Of a stretch of DNA of 14,573 nt, positions 6,858 to 13,342 are shown piece by piece. The stretch covers positions 1-14,573 of the forward strand of contig JBJXFY010000012.1 of assembly GCA_046155815.1 (NCBI GenBank), in the 5' to 3' direction. The notes under the pieces were generated by a model that saw only the letters and a program-made list of their open reading frames with translations, made no database searches and had not been told where the DNA came from. Within the stretch, counting starts at the first letter, position 1; every line of letters begins with the position of its first letter. The DNA comes from JBJXFY01 sp046155815 (GTDB lineage: Bacteria; Verrucomicrobiota; Verrucomicrobiia; Limisphaerales; CAIMTB01). The position numbers and the translations under genes are program-made.

Positions 6858-8123
6858 TCACGCCACGCACGCGTACAGGCACTTCAGGTAGTGCGCCTCG
6901 GGAAACGCCGCCGGGTGGTCGTGAGGATGCCACGTGGTCCGCAACTCCTCGAAGCGCCGGCCACCCCGCCGCAGCGCGTCGCGCACCGCGCCAAGGAACT
7001 CCTCCGCCGAAACGTGGGCGGAGCAGGAAGCGGCCACGAGCACGCCGCCCGGCCGCAGCCGCGCCAGCCCAAGGGCGGCCAGCCTCCGGTACCCGGCCAC
7101 CGCGCCGGCGCGGTCGGCCTCCCGCTTCGCCAACGACGGCGGGTCAAGGACCACGAGGTCGAACTTCGGGCCGGGCGCGGCCAGCCATTCGAAGGCCTCG
7201 GCCTGAACCATCCCGTGCGCAGCGGCCGCGACGGGCGGGAGGTGGCGGTTCAGGTCGAAGTTTCGGCCGGCGGCGGCAAGGGCGTGCGGGCTGATGTCGA
7301 GGTCGGTCACGCGCCGCGCCCCGCCGCGCGCGGCGTGCAGCGAGAAGCCGCCGGAGAAGCTGAAGGCGTTCAGAACGTCCCGTCCGGCGGCGAGCTCGCC
7401 GACAAGCCTCCGATTCTCCCGCTGGTCGAAGAAGAACCCGGTCTTCTGCCCCCGCACCACGTCGGCCTCGAAGCGGAGGCCCGTCTCAAGAAACGTGACG
7501 GGGGTGGTGTCGCGCGAAGGCCTCCAAGGCCGCGAAGGAAGAGCAGGAGCCACCAGAGGAAGTTCTTCACGGCCTTCGCGCGACCATTCCCCGCCATCTT
7601 CCAGCCCTTGCGTGGCCGCAGCCTGCCGGATGTTCCGGCTGAGGCGGAGAATGAGGCGGGAGGGGCGCAGTTCTTCCGCGATTTGCACGGCCAGCCGTTC
7701 AAGCCACGGCAGCCACGCGGATGTGTACAGCTTGAGGACCAGGACGCCGCCGTAGCGGTCGAGAACCAAGCCGGGCCAGCCGTCGCTTTCGCCGTGGACG
7801 AGGCGAAAGCCCGTGGTGGCCGCGTCGAACCACCCCTCGCGGCGGGCCAACGCGGCGCGCAGGCGCGCCCGCCACCAGGCGTCATCCGCCGCCACGGGCG
7901 GGCCGCAGTGCAGCACGCGTACGCGCAGCGGCGACGCAGGGTCGTAAAGGCCCAAGCCCAAGAAGCGGTCGTACGGGTCGTAGAGGGCGGCAAGCTCGCC
8001 GGCCGCACCGGGACGGCTTTCGCGGGTGATGCGGTCGGCATAGACCCACGGATGCCCGCCACGGACGGCCCGCTCGGCCGCAGGCCCGAGGTGGAGGCGG
8101 AGGCGGGCGGCGGGCGGGTTCAC
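6858..8123 (-). CDS. rlmI: RlmI-like class I SAM-dependent 23S rRNA (cytosine-5) methyltransferase with an in-frame palindromic insertion
   Basis: This 421-residue protein has the RlmI layout. An N-terminal PUA-type RNA-binding domain (about 5-80, with GGHPWVYADRI) is followed by the RlmI middle domain (FRLVHGESDGWPGLVLDRYGG, about 107-127) and a C-terminal Rossmann methyltransferase domain. Motifs seen are GQKTGFFFDQR before the domain, the SAM-binding NAFSFSGGFS from N252, LDPPSLAK with D327, and the catalytic cysteine C367 in SCSAHVS, as in m5C RNA methyltransferases. E. coli RlmI modifies C1962 of 23S rRNA; that target is inferred here. The protein is about 25 residues longer than E. coli RlmI. 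The excess matches residues 180-205, encoded by a 76-bp inverted-repeat element at 7509-7584. The start is a GTG overlapping the stop of the upstream gene (GTGA), implying translational coupling. Confidence 0.87.
   Translation of the reverse strand: MNPPAARLRLHLGPAAERAVRGGHPWVYADRITRESRPGAAGELAALYDPYDRFLGLGLYDPASPLRVRVLHCGPPVAADDAWWRARLRAALARREGWFDAATTGFRLVHGESDGWPGLVLDRYGGVLVLKLYTSAWLPWLERLAVQIAEELRPSRLILRLSRNIRQAAATQGLEDGGEWSREGREELPLVAPALPSRPWRPSRDTTPVTFLETGLRFEADVVRGQKTGFFFDQRENRRLVGELAAGRDVLNAFSFSGGFSLHAARGGARRVTDLDISPHALAAAGRNFDLNRHLPPVAAAAHGMVQAEAFEWLAAPGPKFDLVVLDPPSLAKREADRAGAVAGYRRLAALGLARLRPGGVLVAASCSAHVSAEEFLGAVRDALRRGGRRFEELRTTWHPHDHPAAFPEAHYLKCLYACVA
7509..7584. repeat. 76-bp palindromic element inside rlmI
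   Basis: Perfect 14-bp inverted repeats, GTCGCGCGAAGGCC at 7509-7522 and GGCCTTCGCGCGAC at 7571-7584, enclose a 48-nt centre. The centre itself contains a near-copy of the arm core (GGCCGCGAAGG at 7528-7538). On the coding strand it reads as a 'cttcgcggcctt'-rich stretch of the kind seen in dispersed small repeats of several bacterial groups, and it encodes about 26 residues of RlmI between its central and catalytic domains. The reading frame is kept. No clear target-site duplication is seen, and no second copy was noticed in this window. It could be a small non-autonomous mobile repeat tolerated as protein sequence, comparable with Rickettsia palindromic elements. Multicopy status is inferred and untested. 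Confidence 0.65.
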
Positions 8124-8497
8124 GCGGCCGGGCCCGGAGGAGCGTCCGGTTCGCGCCGCTTTCCCACGCCCATGCTCCAGCCGAGGGCGAACTCGATCTG
8201 TCGGCGGAAGTGCGTCCGGTCCTTCGGGGTGATGACGAAGCGGCGCAGGAGGCCGGTACGGCGCTCGAGTGTGAGCGCCCGGCCGGCGGAAAGGAGGGTG
8301 TTGGGCCAGTGTTCGGCTAGCAGCGACCTGCCGTCGACCACGTCCCGGATGTCGTTCAGCATCACCCGCCTCAGGCGGACGCCGAACAACAGCACCTCCA
8401 CTTCATGCCGGCCGAGGCGGTAGCGGATGTTCGAAAACACCACCACCACGAGAACCCCGGCGGCCACCAGCGCCAGCGGTACAACCAAGGATGTCAT
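8120..8497 (-). CDS. Small membrane-anchored protein with a PH-like domain
   Basis: This 125-residue protein starts at the ATG at 8497, chosen because it overlaps the stop of the upstream gene by ATGA. A longer frame to 8578 would run through that gene. Residues 4-22 form one transmembrane helix (VVPLALVAAGVLVVVVF). The rest is strand-rich: RYRLGRHEVEVLLFGVRLRRVML, NDIRDVVDG, ALTLERRTGLLRRFVITPKDRTHFRRQIE. The closing pattern 'rtGllRrfvITPkDRthFrrqI' is typical of bacterial PH-like domains that follow a membrane helix. It probably faces the cytoplasm. Its function is unknown. It is translationally coupled on both sides, to the PepSY-TM-like gene and to rlmI (GTGA overlap at 8120-8123). Confidence 0.7.
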   Translation of the reverse strand: MTSLVVPLALVAAGVLVVVVFSNIRYRLGRHEVEVLLFGVRLRRVMLNDIRDVVDGRSLLAEHWPNTLLSAGRALTLERRTGLLRRFVITPKDRTHFRRQIEFALGWSMGVGKRREPDAPPGPAA

Positions 8498-8880
8498 GGG
8501 CCCGAACTGCGCAGACCCAGCCATAGTGACGCGATCGGCACCGCCGCACCAAGCAGCAGGGTGAGCCACACAGCCCACGCGGGGCGAAGCGTCTGCAACG
8601 CCAGCACCACGCCCATCACCACGGTCAGGATCAACGCCACGGACATTATCACCACCAGCATCGTAAACAAGCCCGTGGAATAGGCCTCCGCCGAGGACGC
8701 CGGGTAGTACTGCTCCACATGCACCCGCGCCAGCCGACTGAGGAGGGTGTCCGAGTCCGTGGCCCCCTTCCGGCGGTCAGGGTTCACCGTCTGGTACCAG
8801 CCGGTAACCACGAAAAAGACCAGCAGCGGAGTAAAGAAGACTCCGAAGTACAGATGCGCCCGGCGGAGGAGCTTCTTCAT
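8494..8880 (-). CDS. Small PepSY-associated-TM-like membrane protein
   Basis: This 128-residue protein has three predicted membrane helices at about 10-30, 70-96 and 101-121 and a soluble loop of about 40 residues after the first. The start, RRAHLYFGVFFTPLLVFFVVTGWYQ, resembles the first helix of PepSY-associated transmembrane proteins ('HlylGl..p.l.v..lTG'). The PepSY peptidase-inhibitor domain itself is absent, so this would be a minimal member. It starts at an ATG at 8880 and its stop overlaps the next gene by ATGA (8494-8497). A possible 16-codon leader frame ends on its start codon. The function is unknown; the resemblance rests on one helix, so family assignment is moderate. Confidence 0.65.
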   Translation of the reverse strand: MKKLLRRAHLYFGVFFTPLLVFFVVTGWYQTVNPDRRKGATDSDTLLSRLARVHVEQYYPASSAEAYSTGLFTMLVVIMSVALILTVVMGVVLALQTLRPAWAVWLTLLLGAAVPIASLWLGLRSSGP

Positions 8881-8927
8881 CGCGGGCGCCGGAAAGACGC
8901 GATCCTGATTCTGCTCTTGAGCTTCAT
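8877..8927 (-). CDS. Possible 16-residue leader peptide overlapping the next start codon
   Basis: An ATG at 8927 opens a 16-codon frame (MKLKSRIRIASFRRPR) that ends at a TGA sharing bases with the ATG of the PepSY-TM-like gene (ATGA at 8877-8880). The peptide is strongly basic. The same 4-nt overlap architecture links the following genes, which makes a coupling leader conceivable. No ribosome binding site is clear, and a frame this short can occur by chance. Confidence 0.2.
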   Translation of the reverse strand: MKLKSRIRIASFRRPR

Positions 8928-8977
8928 CGCTGTTAGGGGGACGAGCAGGGTGAACGTTAGGGCACCGCCGCCGAACG

Positions 8978-9583
8978 TCACTCCTTCACCAGCGGAAGGT
9001 TCAGCTTCTGCCCCTCGCGCAGTTTCCGCGCGTCGGTGATGCCGTTGAAGCGCATCACCTCGTCCACGGTCAGCGTCCTGAAGCCCTGCCGCTTCGCATC
9101 CGTGTTGAAGGCGGCGACGATCTGCGACAATGCCTGCCCACGGCCCACGATGTGCTCGACGGCCTGGTCGGCCTTGAGCGGCGGCGGCTCCTTTTCCTTG
9201 TCCGGATCGCGCTCGGCGGCGCGCGGGGCCGGGCGCGCCGGGGCCATGGGCGGCAGTTTCTTCAGTTCGCCGAGGGCCTTGAGAATCTGCTCGTTGTCCG
9301 CGACACGCTTGCGGTCCACCTCGGCGAGCTTTTCCGTCAGTTTCTGCAGGTCGTCGTACGTCGGTCCCTTCGGCGCAGCGTTGCGGGCAAGGTCGGCACG
9401 GAGCTGCTGCAGCTCCTCATTGAGCGCGGTGATCTGGCGCTTCTGGTTGGCGAAGGCGTTCTCCAGCGCCTCGACGGTCGCGTTGAGGCGCTGGACGCGC
9501 TCGTCGAGCACGGCGGCGTCCTGCCCGCAGAGGGGGGCCGCGGCAAGGCCCGCGGCGGCCAGCAGGAGCAATGCGGATCTCAC
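8978..9583 (-). CDS. Exported coiled-coil protein with a C-terminal LysM domain
   Basis: This 201-residue protein starts at GTG 9583, giving a signal peptide (MRSALLLLAAAGLAAAPLCG, cleavage near residue 20). The LCG could be a weak lipobox with C19. Residues about 28-66 are a coiled coil (ERVQRLNATVEALENAF and after), followed by a second charged helical stretch (about 77-108) and a Pro/Lys/Glu-rich linker (PARPAPRAAERDPDKEKEPP). The end, about 143-199, is a LysM-like domain: HIVGRGQALSQIVAAFN, VDEVMRFNGITDARKLREGQKLNLP. LysM binds N-acetylglucosamine in peptidoglycan, so the protein is probably an envelope factor that sits on the wall. The stretch between the two LysM helices is longer than usual (TDAKRQGFRTLT). 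It is the first gene of the minus-strand series and diverges from prmC across only 42 nt. Confidence 0.8.
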   Translation of the reverse strand: MRSALLLLAAAGLAAAPLCGQDAAVLDERVQRLNATVEALENAFANQKRQITALNEELQQLRADLARNAAPKGPTYDDLQKLTEKLAEVDRKRVADNEQILKALGELKKLPPMAPARPAPRAAERDPDKEKEPPPLKADQAVEHIVGRGQALSQIVAAFNTDAKRQGFRTLTVDEVMRFNGITDARKLREGQKLNLPLVKE

Positions 9584-9589
9584 GCCGGC

Positions 9590-9618
9590 ACGTTAGGTTT
9601 GCGCTCTGGCAGCGGCAA
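9590..9618 (-). promoter_or_regulatory. Weak sigma-70-like promoter candidate for the LysM gene
   Basis: Reading on the minus strand, TTGCCG and TAACGT are separated by exactly 17 nt in the 42-nt gap between the divergent LysM and prmC genes. The match to consensus is poor in the -10 box, and the implied transcript would start at or near the GTG, i.e. be nearly leaderless. This is listed because the gap is so short that a promoter must lie here or in the opposing gene. Confidence 0.2.
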
Positions 9619-9625
9619 GACGTAG

Positions 9626-10510
9626 GTGTCCGGCGTGACCCGGCTCGAGGCGGTTGTTCGCAGCGGTGAGTTCCTCGCCCGCCACGGCGTCGAGGCGCCG
9701 CGCCGGCAGGCCGAGTGGCTGCTCGCCCACGTCCTCGGCGTGCCGCGGCTCCAGCTTTACCTCGGCTTCGACCGGCCGCTCGCCGAGGCGGACGCGAACC
9801 GGCTGCGTGAGCTCGTCCGCCGGCGCGGCCGGCGCGAGCCGCTCCAGCACCTCCTCGGCACGGCGAACTTCTGCGGACTCGAGCTCGGGGTCGGTCCCGA
9901 GGTGCTGATTCCGCGGCCGGAAACCGAGCTGCTGGCCGAACGCGCCTGGCAGGCCGCGCAGGCCCTCGAGGCCGCGGGCCACACGCCGCGCGTGCTTGAC
10001 CTCGGCACCGGCAGCGGCTGCCTGGCCCTCGCGGTGGCCGGCCACACGGCGCGGGCGGAGATCACCGCGCTGGACGTTTCCTTCGCGGCGCTGGACGTGG
10101 CGCGGCGAAATGCCACCCGGCTCGGCCTCGCGGAGCGCGTGCGATTCGTCGAGAGCGACGGCTTCGCCGCGCTGCCGGCGGACGGGCACTTTGATCTGCT
10201 CGTCTCCAACCCGCCGTACATCCCCACCGCCGAGATCGCGACGCTCGACCCCGAGGTGCGCGACCACGACCCAGTCCTCGCGCTGGACGGCGGCGCCGAC
10301 GGCCTGACCTGGTACCGCCGGCTGGCCGCCGAGGCCCCGGCGTGGCTGGCCACGGACGGCCTGGCGATGGTGGAATTCGGCGACGGCCAGGCGGACGGCA
10401 TCCGGGAGTTGTTACGCGTGGCGGCGTGGCGGGACGTGGAAGTCGTGAACGACCTTTCCGGCCGCGCCCGCTTTCTGGTGGCGCGCCGGCCGGCCGGGCT
10501 TTCAGAATAG
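9626..10510 (+). CDS. prmC: Peptide chain release factor N5-glutamine methyltransferase
   Basis: This 294-residue protein methylates the glutamine of the GGQ motif in release factors RF1/RF2, using SAM in the cytoplasm. An N-terminal helical domain, QAEWLLAHVLGVPRLQLYLGFDRPL (substrate recognition), is followed by the family marker RREPLQHLLGTANFCGLELGV and VLIPRPETELLAE. Then come SAM motif I DLGTGSGCLALAVA (from D125) and the catalytic NPPY at 195-198 (SNPPYIP). DGGADGLTWYRRLAAEAP and the final FLVARR complete the family pattern. Length matches E. coli PrmC (277) plus a short extension. The start is GTG 9626; GTG 9635 in the same frame is equally possible. No prfA gene, its frequent neighbour, is present upstream. 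murA follows 32 nt downstream and is probably co-transcribed. Confidence 0.93.
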   Translation: MSGVTRLEAVVRSGEFLARHGVEAPRRQAEWLLAHVLGVPRLQLYLGFDRPLAEADANRLRELVRRRGRREPLQHLLGTANFCGLELGVGPEVLIPRPETELLAERAWQAAQALEAAGHTPRVLDLGTGSGCLALAVAGHTARAEITALDVSFAALDVARRNATRLGLAERVRFVESDGFAALPADGHFDLLVSNPPYIPTAEIATLDPEVRDHDPVLALDGGADGLTWYRRLAAEAPAWLATDGLAMVEFGDGQADGIRELLRVAAWRDVEVVNDLSGRARFLVARRPAGLSE

Positions 10511-10542
10511 CCCCACCGCGCCGGCCCAGCCGGCGCTTCTGC

Positions 10543-11802
10543 ATGGACGCCTTCCAAATCCGCGGCCGGGTGCCGCTCCACGGCGAAGTGACGGTGGGTG
10601 GCGCCAAGAACGCCGCCCTGCCGCTCATGGCCGCCGCGCTGCTGACGCGCGAACGCTGCGTCATCCGCCGCGTGCCGCGCCTCAGCGACACGCAGTTCAT
10701 GGGCGAAATCCTCGCGTCGCTCGGTGCCGAAGTGGCCTGGGACGGGGATACCGTGAGCATCCAGGCCGCGAAGGTCCGCGACGTGGGCGACTACGAGCTG
10801 ATCCGCAAGATGCGGGCCTCGATCTGCATCCTCGGCCCGCTGATCGGCCGGCTGGGCCGGGCGCGCGTGTCGCTGCCCGGCGGCTGCGTGATCGGCGCGC
10901 GGCCGATTGACCTGCACCTGAAGGGCCTCCGCGCCCTCGGCACGAAGTTCACCATCCGCGGCGGCTACGTCATCGGCCACGCGCCGCGGCTCACGGGCGC
11001 GGAGCTGTTCCTCGGCGGACGGGTCGGCCCCACCGTGCTGGGCACCGCGAACGTCATGATGGCCGCGGCGCTGGCCGAGGGCGTCACGCTCATCGAGAGC
11101 GCCGCGTGCGAGCCGGAGGTGGTGGACCTGGCGAACTTCCTCAACGCGATGGGCGCGCGCGTCCAGGGCGCCGGCAGCCCCACCCTGACCATCACCGGCG
11201 TGAAGGAGCTCCACGGCGCGGAGCACGAGGTCATCCCTGACCGCATCGAGGCGGCCACCTTTGCCGTGGCCGCCGCCGTGACGCGCGGCGAGGTCACCCT
11301 CAAGGGCGCGCGGGCGGACCACCTGCACGCCGTGCTCGACAAGCTCCGCGAGGCCGGCGTGAAGGTTGAACGCCGCGGCCCCGATCTGGTCGTCAAGGGC
11401 GTGCGCCGCCTCAAGCCCGTGGACATCACCACCCAGCCCTACGCCGGCTTCCCCACCGACGTGCAGGCGCAGATGATGGTGCTCATGATGCTCGTGCCCG
11501 GCATCAGCATCATCACCGAGCGCATCTTCGAGGCGCGCTTCATGCACGTGCCCGAGCTATGCCGGCTGGGGGCGGACATCTCGATCGAGGGACCGAGCGC
11601 GATCGTGAAGGGCGGCGCGCCCCTCAGCGGCGCGCCCGTCATGGCCAGCGACCTTCGCGCCTCCGCCGCCCTCGTGCTGGGCGGCCTCGCCGCCGAGGGT
11701 GAAACCGTCGTCCGCCGCGTGTATCATCTCGACCGCGGCTACGAGCGCATGGACGAGAAGCTCCGCGCGCTCGGCGCCCGCATCCAGCGCGTGCCCGAAT
11801 GA
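10543..11802 (+). CDS. murA: UDP-N-acetylglucosamine 1-carboxyvinyltransferase
   Basis: This 419-residue enzyme transfers enolpyruvate from PEP to UDP-GlcNAc, the first committed step of peptidoglycan synthesis. It has the normal length, and its residue numbering matches E. coli almost exactly. K22-N23 lie in VGGAKNAALP, and the catalytic cysteine C115 lies in LPGGCVIGARP with R120. An aspartate (about D306) falls in FPTDVQAQMM and an arginine (about R398) in HLDRGYERM. Cys rather than Asp at 115 means the target of fosfomycin is present. The ATG at 10543 is the start that aligns; the open frame upstream to 10342 lies inside prmC and is not coding. The stop overlaps the ATG of the next gene (ATGA at 11799-11802), so translation of the two is likely coupled. 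It demonstrates a peptidoglycan-making organism. Confidence 0.96.
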   Translation: MDAFQIRGRVPLHGEVTVGGAKNAALPLMAAALLTRERCVIRRVPRLSDTQFMGEILASLGAEVAWDGDTVSIQAAKVRDVGDYELIRKMRASICILGPLIGRLGRARVSLPGGCVIGARPIDLHLKGLRALGTKFTIRGGYVIGHAPRLTGAELFLGGRVGPTVLGTANVMMAAALAEGVTLIESAACEPEVVDLANFLNAMGARVQGAGSPTLTITGVKELHGAEHEVIPDRIEAATFAVAAAVTRGEVTLKGARADHLHAVLDKLREAGVKVERRGPDLVVKGVRRLKPVDITTQPYAGFPTDVQAQMMVLMMLVPGISIITERIFEARFMHVPELCRLGADISIEGPSAIVKGGAPLSGAPVMASDLRASAALVLGGLAAEGETVVRRVYHLDRGYERMDEKLRALGARIQRVPE

Positions 11803-12227
11803 ACAAGCTGCTCGCCTTCGCCGGCCTGGCCGCCTTCGTCTGGTTCCTCATGTGGCTCAACGAGGGCGCGCAGGCCCGGCGCGCCGCCGAGTCAGCCAGC
11901 AACCCGCCGCCCGCCGCCGCGCCCGTGCCCGCCGGGCCGACCGTCTCCGGCACCGACCTGCCCGGCCTGCCCGCCGCCTTCGAGGAATCCCTCCGCGCCG
12001 CGCAGGCGGGCGGACACGAGGGGCTGGCGGCATGGCTCAAGCGCTACCGCTCCTCCATCCAGGATCCGCGCCTCGCCTGGATCGAGCTCGACTACGTGGT
12101 GCTGCTGAACCTCAAGGACCGCGCCGCCGCCGTGCGCGAGTTCCAGCGCGTCAAGAACCGCCTCCCGCCGGACATTGACCCGCGGATCACCGCCCGCCTC
12201 GCCGCGCTGGCGAAGACCTACGAGTAG
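11799..12227 (+). CDS. Small membrane-anchored hypothetical protein coupled to murA
   Basis: I do not recognise this 142-residue protein. Residues 3-20 (KLLAFAGLAAFVWFLMWL) form an N-terminal membrane anchor or uncleaved signal. A low-complexity Ala/Pro linker (about 35-50, SNPPPAAAPVPAGP) follows, then an all-helical domain (about 55-142). Part of this, DPRLAWIELDYVVLLNLKDRAAAVREFQRVKNRLPPD, looks like TPR-type paired helices. The topology suggests the helical part lies in the periplasm. The start overlaps the murA stop by ATGA, so the two proteins are probably made together and this one may serve wall synthesis; that link is inference from gene order only. Confidence 0.75.
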   Translation: MNKLLAFAGLAAFVWFLMWLNEGAQARRAAESASNPPPAAAPVPAGPTVSGTDLPGLPAAFEESLRAAQAGGHEGLAAWLKRYRSSIQDPRLAWIELDYVVLLNLKDRAAAVREFQRVKNRLPPDIDPRITARLAALAKTYE

Positions 12228-12241
12228 CGCCCGCGGGGCGC
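12227..12241 (+). terminator. Short GC hairpin at the end of the prmC-murA unit
   Basis: GCGCCC and GGGCGC form a perfect 6-bp stem with a 3-nt loop, beginning on the last base of the stop codon of the murA-coupled gene. No T-run follows (the next bases are CGGATCGGAAAA), so intrinsic termination is doubtful. It lies in the 146-nt gap between convergent genes. Confidence 0.25.
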
Positions 12242-12373
12242 CGGATCGGAAAACGGCACCCGTCCCGAGGGCATGCTGAACCTCTGCCCGTCTGTTCAGG
12301 GGCGCAGGACCTTGATGTAGGCGTCCCGCAGGCGCGAATGATCCGCATGGGAGCCTGCGGCCGGGGAGCGGCC

Positions 12374-13150
12374 TCAGGGCTGATAGGTGGCGTTCTTGAA
12401 GCGCTGGAGGTCGCGGTGGCCGTTCCTCGCCGGCCGGTCCAGACCATCAAGTTTTTGCGTGTCAGGCTCTTTCCAACGCCAGAACTCGGAATGGCCATCG
12501 GCAAACGAGACCTGCCCCATGTTGCCATGCCGGCTGGCTGGCGTGTTCTGCCACAGCCAGACGTTTGGCAGGGCGCGCACGGCAAAAAATCCGTCGTCGA
12601 TGCTGGCCGGGCTTTCATCAATGAAGACGTTGGCCTCCGTGGGGCTTGGGCGGTTGATGTCGGTCATCTTGCGAAAGAACGGCACCCCGGGATTCACAAA
12701 ATCGGCCACGGGATCGCCGGCCATCCGGCCATTCATGGAGAAGCTGCGAACTCGAATCACCGGACGACCACCGATCCTGCCGACGAGATCATTGGGGCAG
12801 CGGTAGATCTCCAGGGAATTGTTGTATGGCCACAGGCGCCCGTTCTTGATTTCGAACACGTTGGTCGCGCCCGGAAGTGAACTGACGGTGCCTCCGATCC
12901 AGGCATTGGTGTTGCCCAGCAGGTTGGGGGCCAGCTTGTCGTCGTAATCGTCGGCATAGAGGATCCACGCCAGCGTCAACTGCCGCAGGTTATTGGCGCA
13001 TTTTGTCGCCCCCGCCTTCTGCTTCGCCTTCGCAAGGGCCGGGAGCAGCATGCTGGCGAGGATGGCGATGATGGCGATCACCACCAGCAGCTCGATCAGG
13101 GTGAAGCCGCGGCCGGCGGCCCGGCGGGCGGAAGGGCGGGGGAGGTTCAT
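12374..13150 (-). CDS. Type II secretion/pilin-like pseudopilin with H-X9-DG motif
   Basis: This 258-residue protein carries a class III prepilin signal: a short basic leader (14 residues) then G15/FTLIE, with Glu at position 5 of the mature chain, and the hydrophobic helix LLVVIAIIAILASMLLPAL. It would be cleaved and N-methylated by a prepilin peptidase at the inner membrane. After the helix come AKAKQKA and CANNLRQLTLAWILYADDYDD. The globular domain ends with SRHGNMGQVSFADGHSEFW, where His-9 residues-Asp-Gly is the H-X9-DG motif found in the many pseudopilin-like proteins of Verrucomicrobia, Planctomycetes and Lentisphaerae. These are expanded families of mostly unknown function, presumably surface or secretion-linked. 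The ATG at 13150 is clear. No other secretion gene is nearby, apart from an uncharacterised protein upstream with a pseudopilin-like tail. Confidence 0.9.
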   Translation of the reverse strand: MNLPRPSARRAAGRGFTLIELLVVIAIIAILASMLLPALAKAKQKAGATKCANNLRQLTLAWILYADDYDDKLAPNLLGNTNAWIGGTVSSLPGATNVFEIKNGRLWPYNNSLEIYRCPNDLVGRIGGRPVIRVRSFSMNGRMAGDPVADFVNPGVPFFRKMTDINRPSPTEANVFIDESPASIDDGFFAVRALPNVWLWQNTPASRHGNMGQVSFADGHSEFWRWKEPDTQKLDGLDRPARNGHRDLQRFKNATYQP

Positions 13151-13288
13151 GGGCGCGGGGCTTGGATTGCGCCAAGGCTAGGGACGCCGGGCCGTGGGCG
13201 ACAATGGGTTTTTCGGCGCACAGGCGGGCGGGGCAGATCCCAGCTCCAACCACTGGCTCCGGGCCCAACCATGCCGATCCGGGTTGCT

Positions 13289-13309
13289 GAAAAGAGCGGC
13301 ATCATGCCG
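13289..13309 (-). terminator. Candidate intrinsic terminator of the large hypothetical gene
   Basis: On the minus strand, CGGCATGATGCCG (5-bp stem plus tight loop) is followed directly by CTCTTTTC. It begins 33 nt beyond the stop codon of the gene ending at 13343. The stem is short, so support is modest. The rest of the 192-nt gap (13151-13342) must hold the pseudopilin promoter. TTGTCG and TAGCCT 18 nt apart lie about 30-60 nt before its ATG but match consensus poorly. Confidence 0.35.
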
Positions 13310-13342
13310 AAGCCGGCGGTCATGGACCGGGCAAGGCCCGTC

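Noticed and set aside
6858..8123. rlmI as a pseudogene broken by the palindromic element
   Set aside because: The frame is continuous across the element, and the PUA region, SAM motif, DPPS and catalytic cysteine are all present.
6654..8423. A 589-codon open frame on the + strand opposite the SRPBCC, RlmI and PH-like genes
   Set aside because: It crosses three convincing minus-strand genes and its translation is Arg/Pro/Gly-rich without motifs.
8954..9597. The 8-mer ACGTTAGG before two minus-strand gene starts (8954-8961 and 9590-9597), as a shared promoter or regulator box
   Set aside because: Two copies of an 8-mer in a window this size are close to chance, and their distances from the start codons differ.
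10342..10542. Upstream extension of the murA frame
   Set aside because: It overlaps prmC in another frame. The ATG at 10543 gives residue numbering identical to E. coli MurA through C115.
9757..11547. A 596-codon open frame on the - strand opposite prmC and murA
   Set aside because: It lies antisense to two genes with all catalytic motifs, and the translation is low complexity (His/Ala/Arg/Gly) with no recognisable domain.
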